Part shown: positions 48,888-57,175 of the stretch, piece by piece
Position numbering within the stretch: position 1 is the stretch's first letter
Layout of the letters: each line of letters opens with the position of its first letter
From: an uncultured Bacillaceae bacterium
GTDB lineage: Bacteria; Bacillota; Bacilli; Bacillales; Bacillaceae_L
Length of the DNA stretch: 64,000 bases
Assembly (NCBI GenBank): GCA_947497585.1
Contig: CANMHG010000007.1
Span: forward strand, 1-64,000
Reading direction: 5' to 3'
Notes under the pieces: model-generated
Seen by the model: only the letters and a program-made list of their open reading frames with translations
The model's database searches: none
What the model was told of the DNA's origin: nothing
Program-made: the position numbers and the translations under genes

Positions 48888-50925
48888 TCACTCAATCACA
48901 ACAAAAATCGTTGTTTTTATTATTGCGATCGTCTGTTTAACTGGGGTCATGAAAGCGATCGTAGAAGTAGAGATTGAAAATGATGCGGAATTTAGTAACG
49001 CAGTGGAAGATCATTATTTTCAAAGCTGGTCATACATACAGGAAAATGAAAAACTTGTCCGTAACCTCACGTTACTAATAGAAGAATATAAGAATGAAGA
49101 ACATATTTTAAATGGCGGAACAATTAGTGATGATGAATGGAGACTAGTTGAAGAAAATTTATTTTCAGATTATCAATTCCGTTCTAGGAATTATAACCAT
49201 GAGTTAAGTGAAAAGGAAATTTATGAAACATTTAAACAAGATTATGCAGACGAAATCACCCAGGCAAAGGATAAAATGATTAAGGATGATTTAAAAGCGT
49301 ATCATTTGCTCCTGCAATATCTAGAAGAGTATGAGGTACCATTGTTTTATGCCAGTGATGGAACAAATGTGTTTACAAACACTACTTTAACAGAAAAAAA
49401 ACAGTTTGAAACCTACCCTTCTTATATGATATTTGAGGATTATAAACAAGCGATTTACCCAAAGGAAACGAAAGAAAATAGGTATATATCTCGGTTAACA
49501 CGCCTGGATAGATTGGACCCAAAAAACACGGTTGTTTATGTTGCCTTTACGGAGGAATTTTTAGATTCTAAAATAAAAGAATGGAAAGAAAACAAAGCAA
49601 TTGCTACAAAAAACTTATATAAATTAGTAGGATTTTTAATAGGATTAATTTTTTCATTTTCCTATCTCATATTCGTAATAGGAAGAAAGTCTTTTAAGGA
49701 TCAAGAGTTACACTTGAACGCAATAGACAAACTATACAATGAGATTAAAATAATAATATGTATACTTCTAATATTTTTGGTAGGAGAAGCCTATGGAAAT
49801 AATGATATATTCCTCTTACTGATAGCGGTTCCTTTAACCATCGTTGGACTTGTACTGGTACTGTCAGTCGTGAAGCATTTTAAAAATAAATCTTTTATTA
49901 AGCATACATTGATCTTTAGTCTTATCCATAAGTTAGTTACATTTGTAGGAGATGTATATAGAAGCGGAAGCGTTGGTGTGAAAACAGTGCTAATCGTTAT
50001 CGGCTATCCGATTTTGGTTGCTTTAACGTTTTTCATGTTTCCGGTAACGATTGGCTTAGCAGCCTGGTTTGCCTATAAAAAGATCAAGTCCTTTAATGCA
50101 ATTCAGGAAGGGGTAGAAACAATAAAGGATGGAAATCTTCATTATCGGATTGAAGTGGGTGGAAAGGGAGAGTTCGGAAGACTAACTTCGAATATTAATA
50201 GCATCACTGATGGATTGAAAAAAGCAGTTGATAGTGAACTTAAAAGTGAAAGGTTAAAAACGGAGCTTATCACTAATGTATCACATGATATAAGAACACC
50301 TCTAACTTCCATTATTACCTATGTCGATCTATTAAAAAATGAGAAGGACCCATTAAAGGTAGAAAGATATATTGAAGTACTGGATCAAAAATCAAAAAGG
50401 TTAAAAACTTTAACAGATGATTTATTTGAAGCGGCAAAGGCTTCTAGCGGAAGTATTCCAGTAGATTTTGAGAAAATTGATATCGTGTCCTTAATTACTC
50501 AGGGGTTAGGGGAAGTAAACGACAAGATCGAAGCCATGGCATTAGATTTTAGGATGAATCAACCTAACGACAAGATCTATGTAATAGCGGATGGAAAATT
50601 ATTGTGGAGGTCCATAGAAAACTTATTATCTAATATATTTAATTATGCTCTTGAAGGGTCAAGAGTATATATAGATATAGAGGATTTAGGTAACGAAATA
50701 CTTCTTACCTTTAAAAATATGTCCGCTACTGAGTTGAATATCTCTACAGACGAATTAATGGAGCGTTTTAAAAGAGGCGATGAATCCAGAACCAGCCAAG
50801 GCAGTGGGTTAGGATTATCAATTGCAAAGAACCTGATTGAAATACAAAAGGGGAGATTTAAAATACAAATTGACGGAGATTTATTTAAGGCAATCATCTA
50901 TCTGCCAAAACATCCACTTAGTTGA
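48874..50925 (+). CDS. Sensor histidine kinase (VanS-like) with polytopic membrane domain
   Basis: A kinase of about 683 residues. One transmembrane helix near the N terminus is followed by a ~220-residue extracellular part, then several helices in the middle (about 252-275, 295-312, 316-337 and 372-405 in the longer frame), a HAMP-like linker, HisKA with the phospho-His in ITNVSHDIRTPLTS, and an ATPase domain ending SQGSGLGLSIAKNLIEIQ. The frame reaches a TTG at 48862, directly abutting GGGGAG; the TTG at 48874 has better spacing, so I use it, with low certainty. It partners the preceding regulator. Confidence 0.88.
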   Translation: MKKYSHSITTKIVVFIIAIVCLTGVMKAIVEVEIENDAEFSNAVEDHYFQSWSYIQENEKLVRNLTLLIEEYKNEEHILNGGTISDDEWRLVEENLFSDYQFRSRNYNHELSEKEIYETFKQDYADEITQAKDKMIKDDLKAYHLLLQYLEEYEVPLFYASDGTNVFTNTTLTEKKQFETYPSYMIFEDYKQAIYPKETKENRYISRLTRLDRLDPKNTVVYVAFTEEFLDSKIKEWKENKAIATKNLYKLVGFLIGLIFSFSYLIFVIGRKSFKDQELHLNAIDKLYNEIKIIICILLIFLVGEAYGNNDIFLLLIAVPLTIVGLVLVLSVVKHFKNKSFIKHTLIFSLIHKLVTFVGDVYRSGSVGVKTVLIVIGYPILVALTFFMFPVTIGLAAWFAYKKIKSFNAIQEGVETIKDGNLHYRIEVGGKGEFGRLTSNINSITDGLKKAVDSELKSERLKTELITNVSHDIRTPLTSIITYVDLLKNEKDPLKVERYIEVLDQKSKRLKTLTDDLFEAAKASSGSIPVDFEKIDIVSLITQGLGEVNDKIEAMALDFRMNQPNDKIYVIADGKLLWRSIENLLSNIFNYALEGSRVYIDIEDLGNEILLTFKNMSATELNISTDELMERFKRGDESRTSQGSGLGLSIAKNLIEIQKGRFKIQIDGDLFKAIIYLPKHPLS

Positions 50926-50952
50926 TCGGTTAATAATGTAGGAAGGATTGAG

Positions 50953-50984
50953 ATAGGACATCTAAGGGGTGTCCTATTTTTTTT
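50953..50984 (+). terminator. Terminator after the VanS-like gene
   Basis: ATAGGACA (50953-50960) and TGTCCTAT (50970-50977) followed by a run of T. Confidence 0.88.
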
Positions 50985-51241
50985 ACTAGCTTCGCTTTTT
51001 TCTTGTTCTAAAACTGATCATAAGAGCAAGAATGAGGACGAATTTGGGGCAACTATTTGTTAAAATAAATTAAGATCAATCTTACTGCACTGTTAACTAC
51101 TAGAGAAAATAAAAATAGCTTAGTGGTGACAATTGAACTAGCAAGAGTATATGTAAAGAGCGGTGCTACTAGTTAATTGGAATCTAGTAATACATCCCTC
51201 TTGTATGAAAACGGAAGATAATTTGAAAGGTAGTTGAGTAA
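50985..51241. other. Gap upstream of adaA
   Basis: About 257 bases without a gene, repeat or clear terminator. An adaA promoter must lie here, but I do not see a convincing sigma-A pair, as expected for a promoter that depends on activation by methylated AdaA. Confidence 0.4.
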
Positions 51242-51799
51242 ATGGGGTCTAATATCAATCTTTCATTTGAAGAGATGTGGGAAAAAATTATCGCTTGTGA
51301 TCGAAAATATGATGGGCTATTTTTTACTGCAGTTAAAACAACTAAAATTTACTGTCGTCCTTCCTGCAGATCGAGGAAACCAAAAAAAATAAATGTTGAA
51401 TTTTATCATGATATGGATGAAGTTGAAAAAGCTGGTTATCGTCCTTGCAAAAGATGTCGACCAGAAGTTGAGCAATCACCACATATTGAGCTTGTCAAAA
51501 ATATTATTACATTCCTGGTCAATCATTATAAACAAAATTTATTATTAAAAGACATTGCGAATCATATAGGTTTGAGTCCCTTTTATTTGGAGCGCTTATT
51601 TAAACAGGAAACATCTGATACTCCACGTAGTTATCTAGAAAAAATACGTATCGATAAGGCAGTCTATCTGCTAAGATGCACAAACTTGACGAACGTAGAG
51701 ATTTGCTATGAGGTGGGATTTCAGAGTCCTTCCAATTTTTATAAAGTATTTCGAACTCTTAAAAATTGTTCTCCCAGTGAATATCGGAGGAACCTCTAA
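51242..51799 (+). CDS. adaA: Methylphosphotriester-DNA methyltransferase and activator AdaA
   Basis: A 185-residue sensor of DNA alkylation. The N-terminal zinc domain has Cys38, Cys42, Cys69 and Cys72 (KIYCRPSCRS ... YRPCKRCRPE); Cys38 takes the methyl group from methylphosphotriesters, with numbering identical to E. coli Ada. Two AraC-type HTH motifs follow (~90-185: LLKDIANHIGLSPFYLERLFKQE and VEICYEVGFQSPSNFYKVFRTL). The methylated protein activates repair genes. The alkA start directly follows its stop, implying one operon. Confidence 0.95.
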   Translation: MGSNINLSFEEMWEKIIACDRKYDGLFFTAVKTTKIYCRPSCRSRKPKKINVEFYHDMDEVEKAGYRPCKRCRPEVEQSPHIELVKNIITFLVNHYKQNLLLKDIANHIGLSPFYLERLFKQETSDTPRSYLEKIRIDKAVYLLRCTNLTNVEICYEVGFQSPSNFYKVFRTLKNCSPSEYRRNL

Positions 51800-52708
51800 A
51801 TGAATTGGATTGATCATGAATCTTATATAGAAATATATCCACCAAAGGAATTTAATTTTGAGGAGTGTTTAGTTTTTTTGGGTAGATCCAATCAGGAAGT
51901 GCTGCACCAGACTAAAGAGGGGTCCATATATAAACTAATAAAAGTTAGTCAATCATTGATTTTATGTAAAATTGAATCTATCAATCATTCCATAAAGGTT
52001 GTATTCCCTATAAGCCCTTTATCGTATGACTCACGCCAAAAAGTAGCAGAGTATATTAGGGAATGGTTTGATTTGGATCAGGATTTAGGAGAATTCTATC
52101 AACTGGCTGGTCAAGATAACGTTTTAAAGACACTAATCCATAAATATTATGGACTAAGGATTATAAGCATCCCTGATTTATTTGAAGCGCTCGTATGGGC
52201 GGTTATGGGACAGCAAATTAATTTAACATTTGCTTATACATTAAAGAAACGCTTCGTAGAACAATATGGAGAAAGCCTGATTTACAGAGGAGAAACGTTT
52301 TGGTTATTCCCCTCATTTGAAAAAATAGCTACTATAACTGTCGATGATTTAAGGAAACTACAATTTACTTATAGGAAGGCTGAATATATCATTGATATCG
52401 CTAGAGCGATGAGAAATGGAGAATTATCCAAGGAATTATTGCTTCAGAAGATGGATTATCAGCAAATACGGAAATCATTAATGATGATTAGAGGTATCGG
52501 AGCATGGACGGCAGATTATGTAATGATGAAATGTCTACACTATACCTCCTCCTTTCCAGTTGCAGATGTTGGACTTCATAATGCCTTAAAAAATCTATTA
52601 GATCTGGAAAGGAAACCGACTATGGAAGAAATACAAGATTATGCAGCAAATTGGGAAGGCTGGCAGGCATATGCCACTTTTTATCTTTGGAGGTCTTTAT
52701 ATGAATAA
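51800..52708 (+). CDS. alkA: DNA-3-methyladenine glycosylase II (AlkA-type)
   Basis: A 302-residue HhH-GPD glycosylase that removes alkylated bases. The helix-hairpin-helix is MIRGIGAWTADYVMMK (229-244) and the catalytic Asp256 lies in SFPVADVGL; QQINLTFAYTLKKRF is the conserved helix before the active site. The N-terminal domain has the AlkA beta-fold pattern. The ATG abuts the adaA stop, and the ogt start lies eight bases inside its 3' end, so translation of the three genes is tightly coupled. Confidence 0.95.
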   Translation: MNWIDHESYIEIYPPKEFNFEECLVFLGRSNQEVLHQTKEGSIYKLIKVSQSLILCKIESINHSIKVVFPISPLSYDSRQKVAEYIREWFDLDQDLGEFYQLAGQDNVLKTLIHKYYGLRIISIPDLFEALVWAVMGQQINLTFAYTLKKRFVEQYGESLIYRGETFWLFPSFEKIATITVDDLRKLQFTYRKAEYIIDIARAMRNGELSKELLLQKMDYQQIRKSLMMIRGIGAWTADYVMMKCLHYTSSFPVADVGLHNALKNLLDLERKPTMEEIQDYAANWEGWQAYATFYLWRSLYE

Positions 52709-53186
52709 AATATATAAGTTGGATTATGAATCACCAATTGGCGTAATCGAAATGATTAGCACGGATGAATCCATTTGCTCAATTTTATTTTCTGAAAAGG
52801 ATAAAAAGGAGAAATATTTACAGGCCGAAACTCCTTCCGTTTTAGCAGAATGCTATACCCAACTCGACGAATATTTTAAAGGTAATCGTCGTGACTTTTC
52901 ATTCCCGTATCATTTCAATGGGACTGACTTTCAAAAAACAGTATGGGAAGCTTTAATAGAAATTCCCTATGCGGAAACAGGGTCCTATAAGGATATTGCC
53001 GTTTGCATAGGGAATGAAAAAGCAATCAGAGCTGTGGGGAGTGCAAATGGGAAAAACAAGTTAAGTATTGTCATTCCTTGTCACAGAATAATTGGCTCCA
53101 ATGGGAAATTAACTGGTTATGCAGGAGGGCTGTGGAGAAAAGAATGGCTGCTTCAACATGAGAAATCTTGTAAAAAGGGCCATTAG
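52701..53186 (+). CDS. ogt: Methylated-DNA--protein-cysteine methyltransferase (Ogt/AdaB)
   Basis: A 161-residue suicide repair protein that removes methyl groups from O6-methylguanine. The acceptor is Cys127 in VIPCHRIIGSNG; the HTH region is GSYKDIAVCIGNEKAIRAVGSANGKN. The frame extends upstream inside alkA to 52641, but GGAGGT precedes the ATG at 52701 and the N terminus then matches AdaB. It completes an adaA-alkA-ogt adaptive-response operon, ended by a terminator. Confidence 0.95.
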   Translation: MNKIYKLDYESPIGVIEMISTDESICSILFSEKDKKEKYLQAETPSVLAECYTQLDEYFKGNRRDFSFPYHFNGTDFQKTVWEALIEIPYAETGSYKDIAVCIGNEKAIRAVGSANGKNKLSIVIPCHRIIGSNGKLTGYAGGLWRKEWLLQHEKSCKKGH

Positions 53187-53219
53187 CAGTTTGTAAGAAA
53201 AAAACTTTAAATATAACGT

Positions 53220-53250
53220 ACAGGAAAACAAATATGTTGTTTTCCTGTTT
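53220..53250. terminator. Terminator between ogt and the DUF421 gene
   Basis: CAGGAAAACAA (53221-53231) and TTGTTTTCCTG (53237-53247), loop ATATG, then TTT. The flanking genes converge, so it may act in both directions. Confidence 0.88.
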
Positions 53251-53318
53251 TATTTCCAAGAGGAATGACGAGATTTACGCGTGAAAACAGAGTTATTGGT
53301 GCAATATTTTACTTTGCT

Positions 53319-53930
53319 TTAATCCAAATTCTCTTTGGGTTTTTCTTGATGCTTTCTGTTTTTTACCTCAGTAAATATGTTATCTGAATTACTTGTTTGA
53401 GTTATTAATGTTCCATTCTGGGGTTGAGATTGATTTGATTCAATCAGCGATTTAAGCATCTGAATATCCTCTTTAGTAGCGTATTGTTTATCAGATTTTA
53501 ACATATATCCTAACTGACCATTGGATTCTATTGTGGCCCATTCTAAATCAGAAAAATGCTGAATGTTTTGTTGTCTCATTCGTACTTCAAGCATATCAAC
53601 AGTTAATCGCAGCTTTTTTAAATTGCTCTCATTAATTTGGCCATTTTCGACTACTAGAAGTGATTTTCCATAAACAAACGTCTCAAGAGCATCGTATTTC
53701 AATACGATATATTCGATAAAAAGAAGCGTAATTACCATTAAAAACGTAATCACCATCGTAATCCAAATGTTCCTGTCGCCAACTGGTTGAATAATTAATG
53801 ATCCAACAGCTATCATCATTACAGTCTGAGCAACCGTAAGTTGCGAGATTGATTTTCTTCCAGCTAACCGCAAAATCAAAACTCCACCTACTACAACAAC
53901 AATGGCTTTCCATATAAAGTGAAAATCCAC
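53319..53930 (-). CDS. DUF421 membrane protein (YetF/YcaP-like)
   Basis: A protein of about 203 residues with three hydrophobic helices in the first ~90 residues and a soluble C-terminal domain. The family hallmarks are RLAGRKSISQLTVAQ and the later LRLTVDMLEVRMRQQNI ... WATIESNGQLGYM. In Bacillus, YetF-type proteins are linked to spore germination and membrane functions, but mechanism is unknown. The C-terminal ~55 residues are polar and low in complexity. I choose the GTG at 53930 (AGAGGG six bases ahead) over the TTG at 53951. Confidence 0.85.
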   Translation of the reverse strand: MDFHFIWKAIVVVVGGVLILRLAGRKSISQLTVAQTVMMIAVGSLIIQPVGDRNIWITMVITFLMVITLLFIEYIVLKYDALETFVYGKSLLVVENGQINESNLKKLRLTVDMLEVRMRQQNIQHFSDLEWATIESNGQLGYMLKSDKQYATKEDIQMLKSLIESNQSQPQNGTLITQTSNSDNIFTEVKNRKHQEKPKENLD

Positions 53931-53951
53931 AAGAAACCCTCTTTCCGACAA

Positions 53952-54306
53952 TCATTTTTTGTGAATGTTTTATCTTTTTATCTAAATTTTCTATGGTGAC
54001 AATGAGTAGAAGAAAGTTCTTATACTTTATCACTACTTACACAGTTACCTTATTTTTATTTTATATATGATAACGATTCTAGTTTTTCCCATTGTTTTAA
54101 AATTAGCAAAATAAGATTGAATAATTAATTATGAATGAATGAACTAAAAAGAGCCAATGCATTAATAAATAAAGTATATTAAAGATGTTACGTACTAATC
54201 TAACAAATCTCATTTAGATTTATCACGGTGACCGTACCATAAGTAATAGGAAACATGATTCTAAGGAAACCTAAAAAAAGGTTAAATATACTCTAGGAGG
54301 ATATAA
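53952..54306. other. Gap between the divergent DUF421 and degV genes
   Basis: A 355-base AT-rich gap containing the promoters of two divergent genes. A short odd palindrome, ACGGTGACCGT, at 54225-54235 lies about 70 bases ahead of the degV-family start and could be an operator. I see no gene, repeat or terminator. Confidence 0.4.
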
Positions 54307-55170
54307 ATGATAAAAATTATGGCTGATTCAACATGTGATTTATCTGATGAAGTACTGGAAATGTACGATATCAGCTTAGCACCTCTAACCATAAATATAG
54401 ATGGAAAAATGTATAAAGACAGAGTAGATATTCAACCAGATGAATTCTATGGAATGATGGAGGCACTCCCCGAGTTTCCGACCACAGGTATGCCAAGCCC
54501 AGCGGAGTATCTAAAGATAATTAAACAGGCTGTTGATTCAGGTAATAAGGAAGTATTATGTATTTGCATGTCTAGTGGAACGAGCGGTTCGTATCAATCA
54601 GCGATACTAGCGAAAGATTACTTTTTCGAAGAGAGCCCGGAATCAGACGTTAAGATACATGTAGTTGATTCAAAATGTATGAGTCACGGAAGTGGTTGGC
54701 TGGTTATGAAAAGTGCGATGATGAGAGAACAAGGGGCATCGTTTGAAGAAATAGTTTCTTTTAATGAAAATTATAAGAAAAAGGTAAAGCATTTCCTATC
54801 GGTGGATGATTTAGATCATTTAATAAAGAGTGGTAGGCTCACTAATGCAAGTGCCTTAATAGGAAAAATCCTAATGCTAAAGCCAATAATGTCTATGAAG
54901 GATGGAAAAGGAGCTATAGTTGGAAAGGAAAGAGGATTAAAAAGAGTACTCAATCATTATACTCAGGAATTTGTGAAAAGAAATGACCGAGAAATGACAG
55001 ACTTTATCATAGTTGGTTATACATCAGATATTAAGGTTGCTGAAAATCTTAAAGCTAAACTTCAATTAGATACTGATTTCTCTGGAGACATTCATATTAT
55101 GCAAATGGGAGTATCAGTAGGAACCCATGTTGGCTTAGGAGCTATTTCTATGTTTTTTGTAGAAAAGTGA
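54307..55170 (+). CDS. DegV-family fatty-acid-binding protein
   Basis: A 287-residue protein of the DegV/FakB type. It starts IKIMADSTCDLS and carries PTTGMPSPAEYL, CICMSSGTSGSYQSA and VDSKCMSHGSG, the segments that line the fatty-acid pocket in FakB. FakB proteins present fatty acids to the kinase FakA for entry into phospholipids; the FakA gene is not in this window. The ATG follows TAGGAGGATATAA. Confidence 0.9.
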   Translation: MIKIMADSTCDLSDEVLEMYDISLAPLTINIDGKMYKDRVDIQPDEFYGMMEALPEFPTTGMPSPAEYLKIIKQAVDSGNKEVLCICMSSGTSGSYQSAILAKDYFFEESPESDVKIHVVDSKCMSHGSGWLVMKSAMMREQGASFEEIVSFNENYKKKVKHFLSVDDLDHLIKSGRLTNASALIGKILMLKPIMSMKDGKGAIVGKERGLKRVLNHYTQEFVKRNDREMTDFIIVGYTSDIKVAENLKAKLQLDTDFSGDIHIMQMGVSVGTHVGLGAISMFFVEK

Positions 55171-55259
55171 GAAATGAGGATTTAAGGACAAGTATCGTTA
55201 TGTTGCTTAAGAAGAAGGAACAAAGTAACGAGATGCTACCCAAGTGGACCTTCAAAGCA

Positions 55260-55290
55260 GAGACCCAAAAAAGGGTCTCATATTTTATTC
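55260..55290. terminator. Terminator between the degV-family and glyoxalase genes
   Basis: GAGACCC (55260-55266) and GGGTCTC (55273-55279), loop of A, T-rich afterwards. The genes converge and the hairpin lies at the end of both. Confidence 0.8.
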
Positions 55291-55665
55291 TACTGTAACT
55301 TCACTCATAAGTGCATGGGTGTTACCTTCTGTATCTTTAAAGAATACCATCCATGTTTCTGTTTGTCCTATTTTTGCAACAATATGGGGTTTACCTGTAA
55401 AATCTACTTCTTTAGATAGTAGGTTCTCGTAAACTTCGTTAATATTTTCTACTTGAAAGTAAATGACAGAGCTTGAGTGTGCAAATTCCTCTTTTTCTGG
55501 AAGACTTAATAATAGGCGTAACCCATTGCATTCAAAAAATGCCATAGAGTCGGTATTAAATAAAGGTGTTAGATCAAGTACCTCTTTATAAAAGTGGATT
55601 GCTTTGCTTAAATCTTTAACTGGAATCCCAATTTGTCCTACATTTTTGATCATATTATTTTCCAA
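55285..55665 (-). CDS. Glyoxalase/VOC-superfamily protein
   Basis: A protein of about 126 residues with two beta-alpha-beta modules typical of the vicinal oxygen chelate fold: GQIGIPVKDLSKAIHFYKEVLDL near the N terminus and SSVIYFQVENINEVYENLLSKEVDF in the second half, ending FFKDTEGNTHALMSEV. The substrate cannot be told from sequence. The TTG at 55665 has GGGAGG eight bases ahead; the ATG at 55653 is an alternative, and the longest frame reaches 55710. Confidence 0.8.
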   Translation of the reverse strand: MENNMIKNVGQIGIPVKDLSKAIHFYKEVLDLTPLFNTDSMAFFECNGLRLLLSLPEKEEFAHSSSVIYFQVENINEVYENLLSKEVDFTGKPHIVAKIGQTETWMVFFKDTEGNTHALMSEVTVE

Positions 55666-55886
55666 GAAATGTCCCTCCCTACATAATCTCTCAAAATAAG
55701 GATAAACCATTTTAACAAATATTTCCTCATAAAAATTCCTATTCTATTACATTTTAAATAAATTTGAAAGGAAATCAGGATTTCAGATTTTATAATAAGT
55801 TAGTGTCATTAAAGACTGGTAATAATTATCCTTTTTTAAGATAATAAAGGTAGTATGAATTTTGAGATACAATAAAAGAGGTATGT

Positions 55887-57089
55887 ATGAAAGAACTTAT
55901 TTTTAATAAAAAGATATATTATATTGTTGTGTGGATTATAGTAGGGATTATGATATCGGGGTTGCTTGTAGACAATCCCCGTTTTGGTAGATTTGAGTTT
56001 GGATATATAGCTCATTGTATATTAGTGGTGATTCTGTCTATTTGTTTATTGGTGTACCCTAAGAAAAGTACTAGTTTTCTTAGGATAATAATCATCATCG
56101 TTTCTTCCGTTTTCTTTTATACACTTTTCATATTTTACCCTGAAACATTCTCTACCTTTATTTTTCTGTGTTTTATTCCAGCCCTTTCTATCTTGTATTT
56201 TGATTCAAAGCTTTTTTATTTTTCTTTGTTATTTAACTTTGTATCAACCACATCTATATTTGGGTTTATTATATTCTTTGAAAAAGGGCACATCTATCCG
56301 CACATAGAAGAAGATTTAATAGGGAATTTCGCAAATTTTATTGCCAGTCAAATCATTATTTATTTTATTTTTTATGTAACAAATGCACATATAAAAAGGC
56401 TACAACTGTATTATGAACAAATTCAACAGACCGAGCGTTTAAAGACAACCGGTCAACTCGCAGCTGCGGTTGCGCATGAAATTAGAAATCCTTTAACAGT
56501 TGTTAGTGGGTTTTTGCAGTTATTTGAACAAGACAAAAAATTCAATGAGGATCAAAAACGCCATTGTACTTTGATGATTGATGAATTAAAAACAGCTGAA
56601 CAGGTCATTTCACAATTTTTAACTATGGCTAAACCAGAAAAAGAAAAAGTCACTGAAACAGTTGATGTAAAAGTTGTTCTTCAGAGTGTAACTGATTTGC
56701 TTTACTCATATGGACTCATTCACGATAAATCGATTGAATTAAAAGTAAATGGAGATTGTATGATTTCTGCAAATACTATTGAATTTAAACAATTGTTTAT
56801 TAATCTTATTAAAAATGCGATAGAAGCTTCAGAGATTGGTGATACTGTACAAGTGACAGCAGAAAGCGAGAAGGATTTTGTTGTCATTAAAGTAATCGAT
56901 CATGGACGTGGAATGTCAAAAGAAGAAGTTGCAACATTAGGCACTCCTTTTTACTCATTAAAAAGTAAAGGTACAGGCTTAGGTATGATGGTTTGCTTTA
57001 ATATTATTGAAAAATATAAAGGAACGATCGACTTCCAAACTTCAAAAGGGCATGGGACCACAGTTTCGGTACGCTTCCCGTCGGAATGA
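55887..57089 (+). CDS. Sensor histidine kinase, sporulation-kinase (KinB) type
   Basis: A 400-residue kinase. Six hydrophobic segments lie in the first ~165 residues with almost no extracellular loops, as in KinB. HisKA has the phospho-His at 197 (LAAAVAHEIRNPLTVVSGFLQ) and the ATPase domain has NLIKNAIEAS, DHGRGMSKEEVATLGTPFYSLKSKGTGLGM. The motif AHEIRNPLTVVSGF is that of kinases feeding the Spo0F/Spo0B/Spo0A phosphorelay. No response-regulator gene is adjacent, which fits that role. The ATG follows AAAAGAGGT. Confidence 0.85.
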   Translation: MKELIFNKKIYYIVVWIIVGIMISGLLVDNPRFGRFEFGYIAHCILVVILSICLLVYPKKSTSFLRIIIIIVSSVFFYTLFIFYPETFSTFIFLCFIPALSILYFDSKLFYFSLLFNFVSTTSIFGFIIFFEKGHIYPHIEEDLIGNFANFIASQIIIYFIFYVTNAHIKRLQLYYEQIQQTERLKTTGQLAAAVAHEIRNPLTVVSGFLQLFEQDKKFNEDQKRHCTLMIDELKTAEQVISQFLTMAKPEKEKVTETVDVKVVLQSVTDLLYSYGLIHDKSIELKVNGDCMISANTIEFKQLFINLIKNAIEASEIGDTVQVTAESEKDFVVIKVIDHGRGMSKEEVATLGTPFYSLKSKGTGLGMMVCFNIIEKYKGTIDFQTSKGHGTTVSVRFPSE

Positions 57090-57127
57090 TTGACATATGC
57101 TCCTATTTATTCACTTATCAAATGACT

Positions 57128-57172
57128 AAAAAACCCCATTACTAAAAGATTACAGTTAGTAATGGGGTTTTT
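57128..57172. terminator. Bidirectional terminator between the kinase and secreted-protein genes
   Basis: AACCCCATTACTAA and TTAGTAATGGGGTT form a 14-bp stem with A tract before and T tract after, so it can stop both convergent transcripts. Confidence 0.92.
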
Positions 57173-57175
57173 AAA

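Noticed and set aside
53683-54033. A 116-codon frame overlapping the DUF421 gene on the same strand.
   Set aside because: Out of frame with a gene that has clear family motifs; no support for translation.
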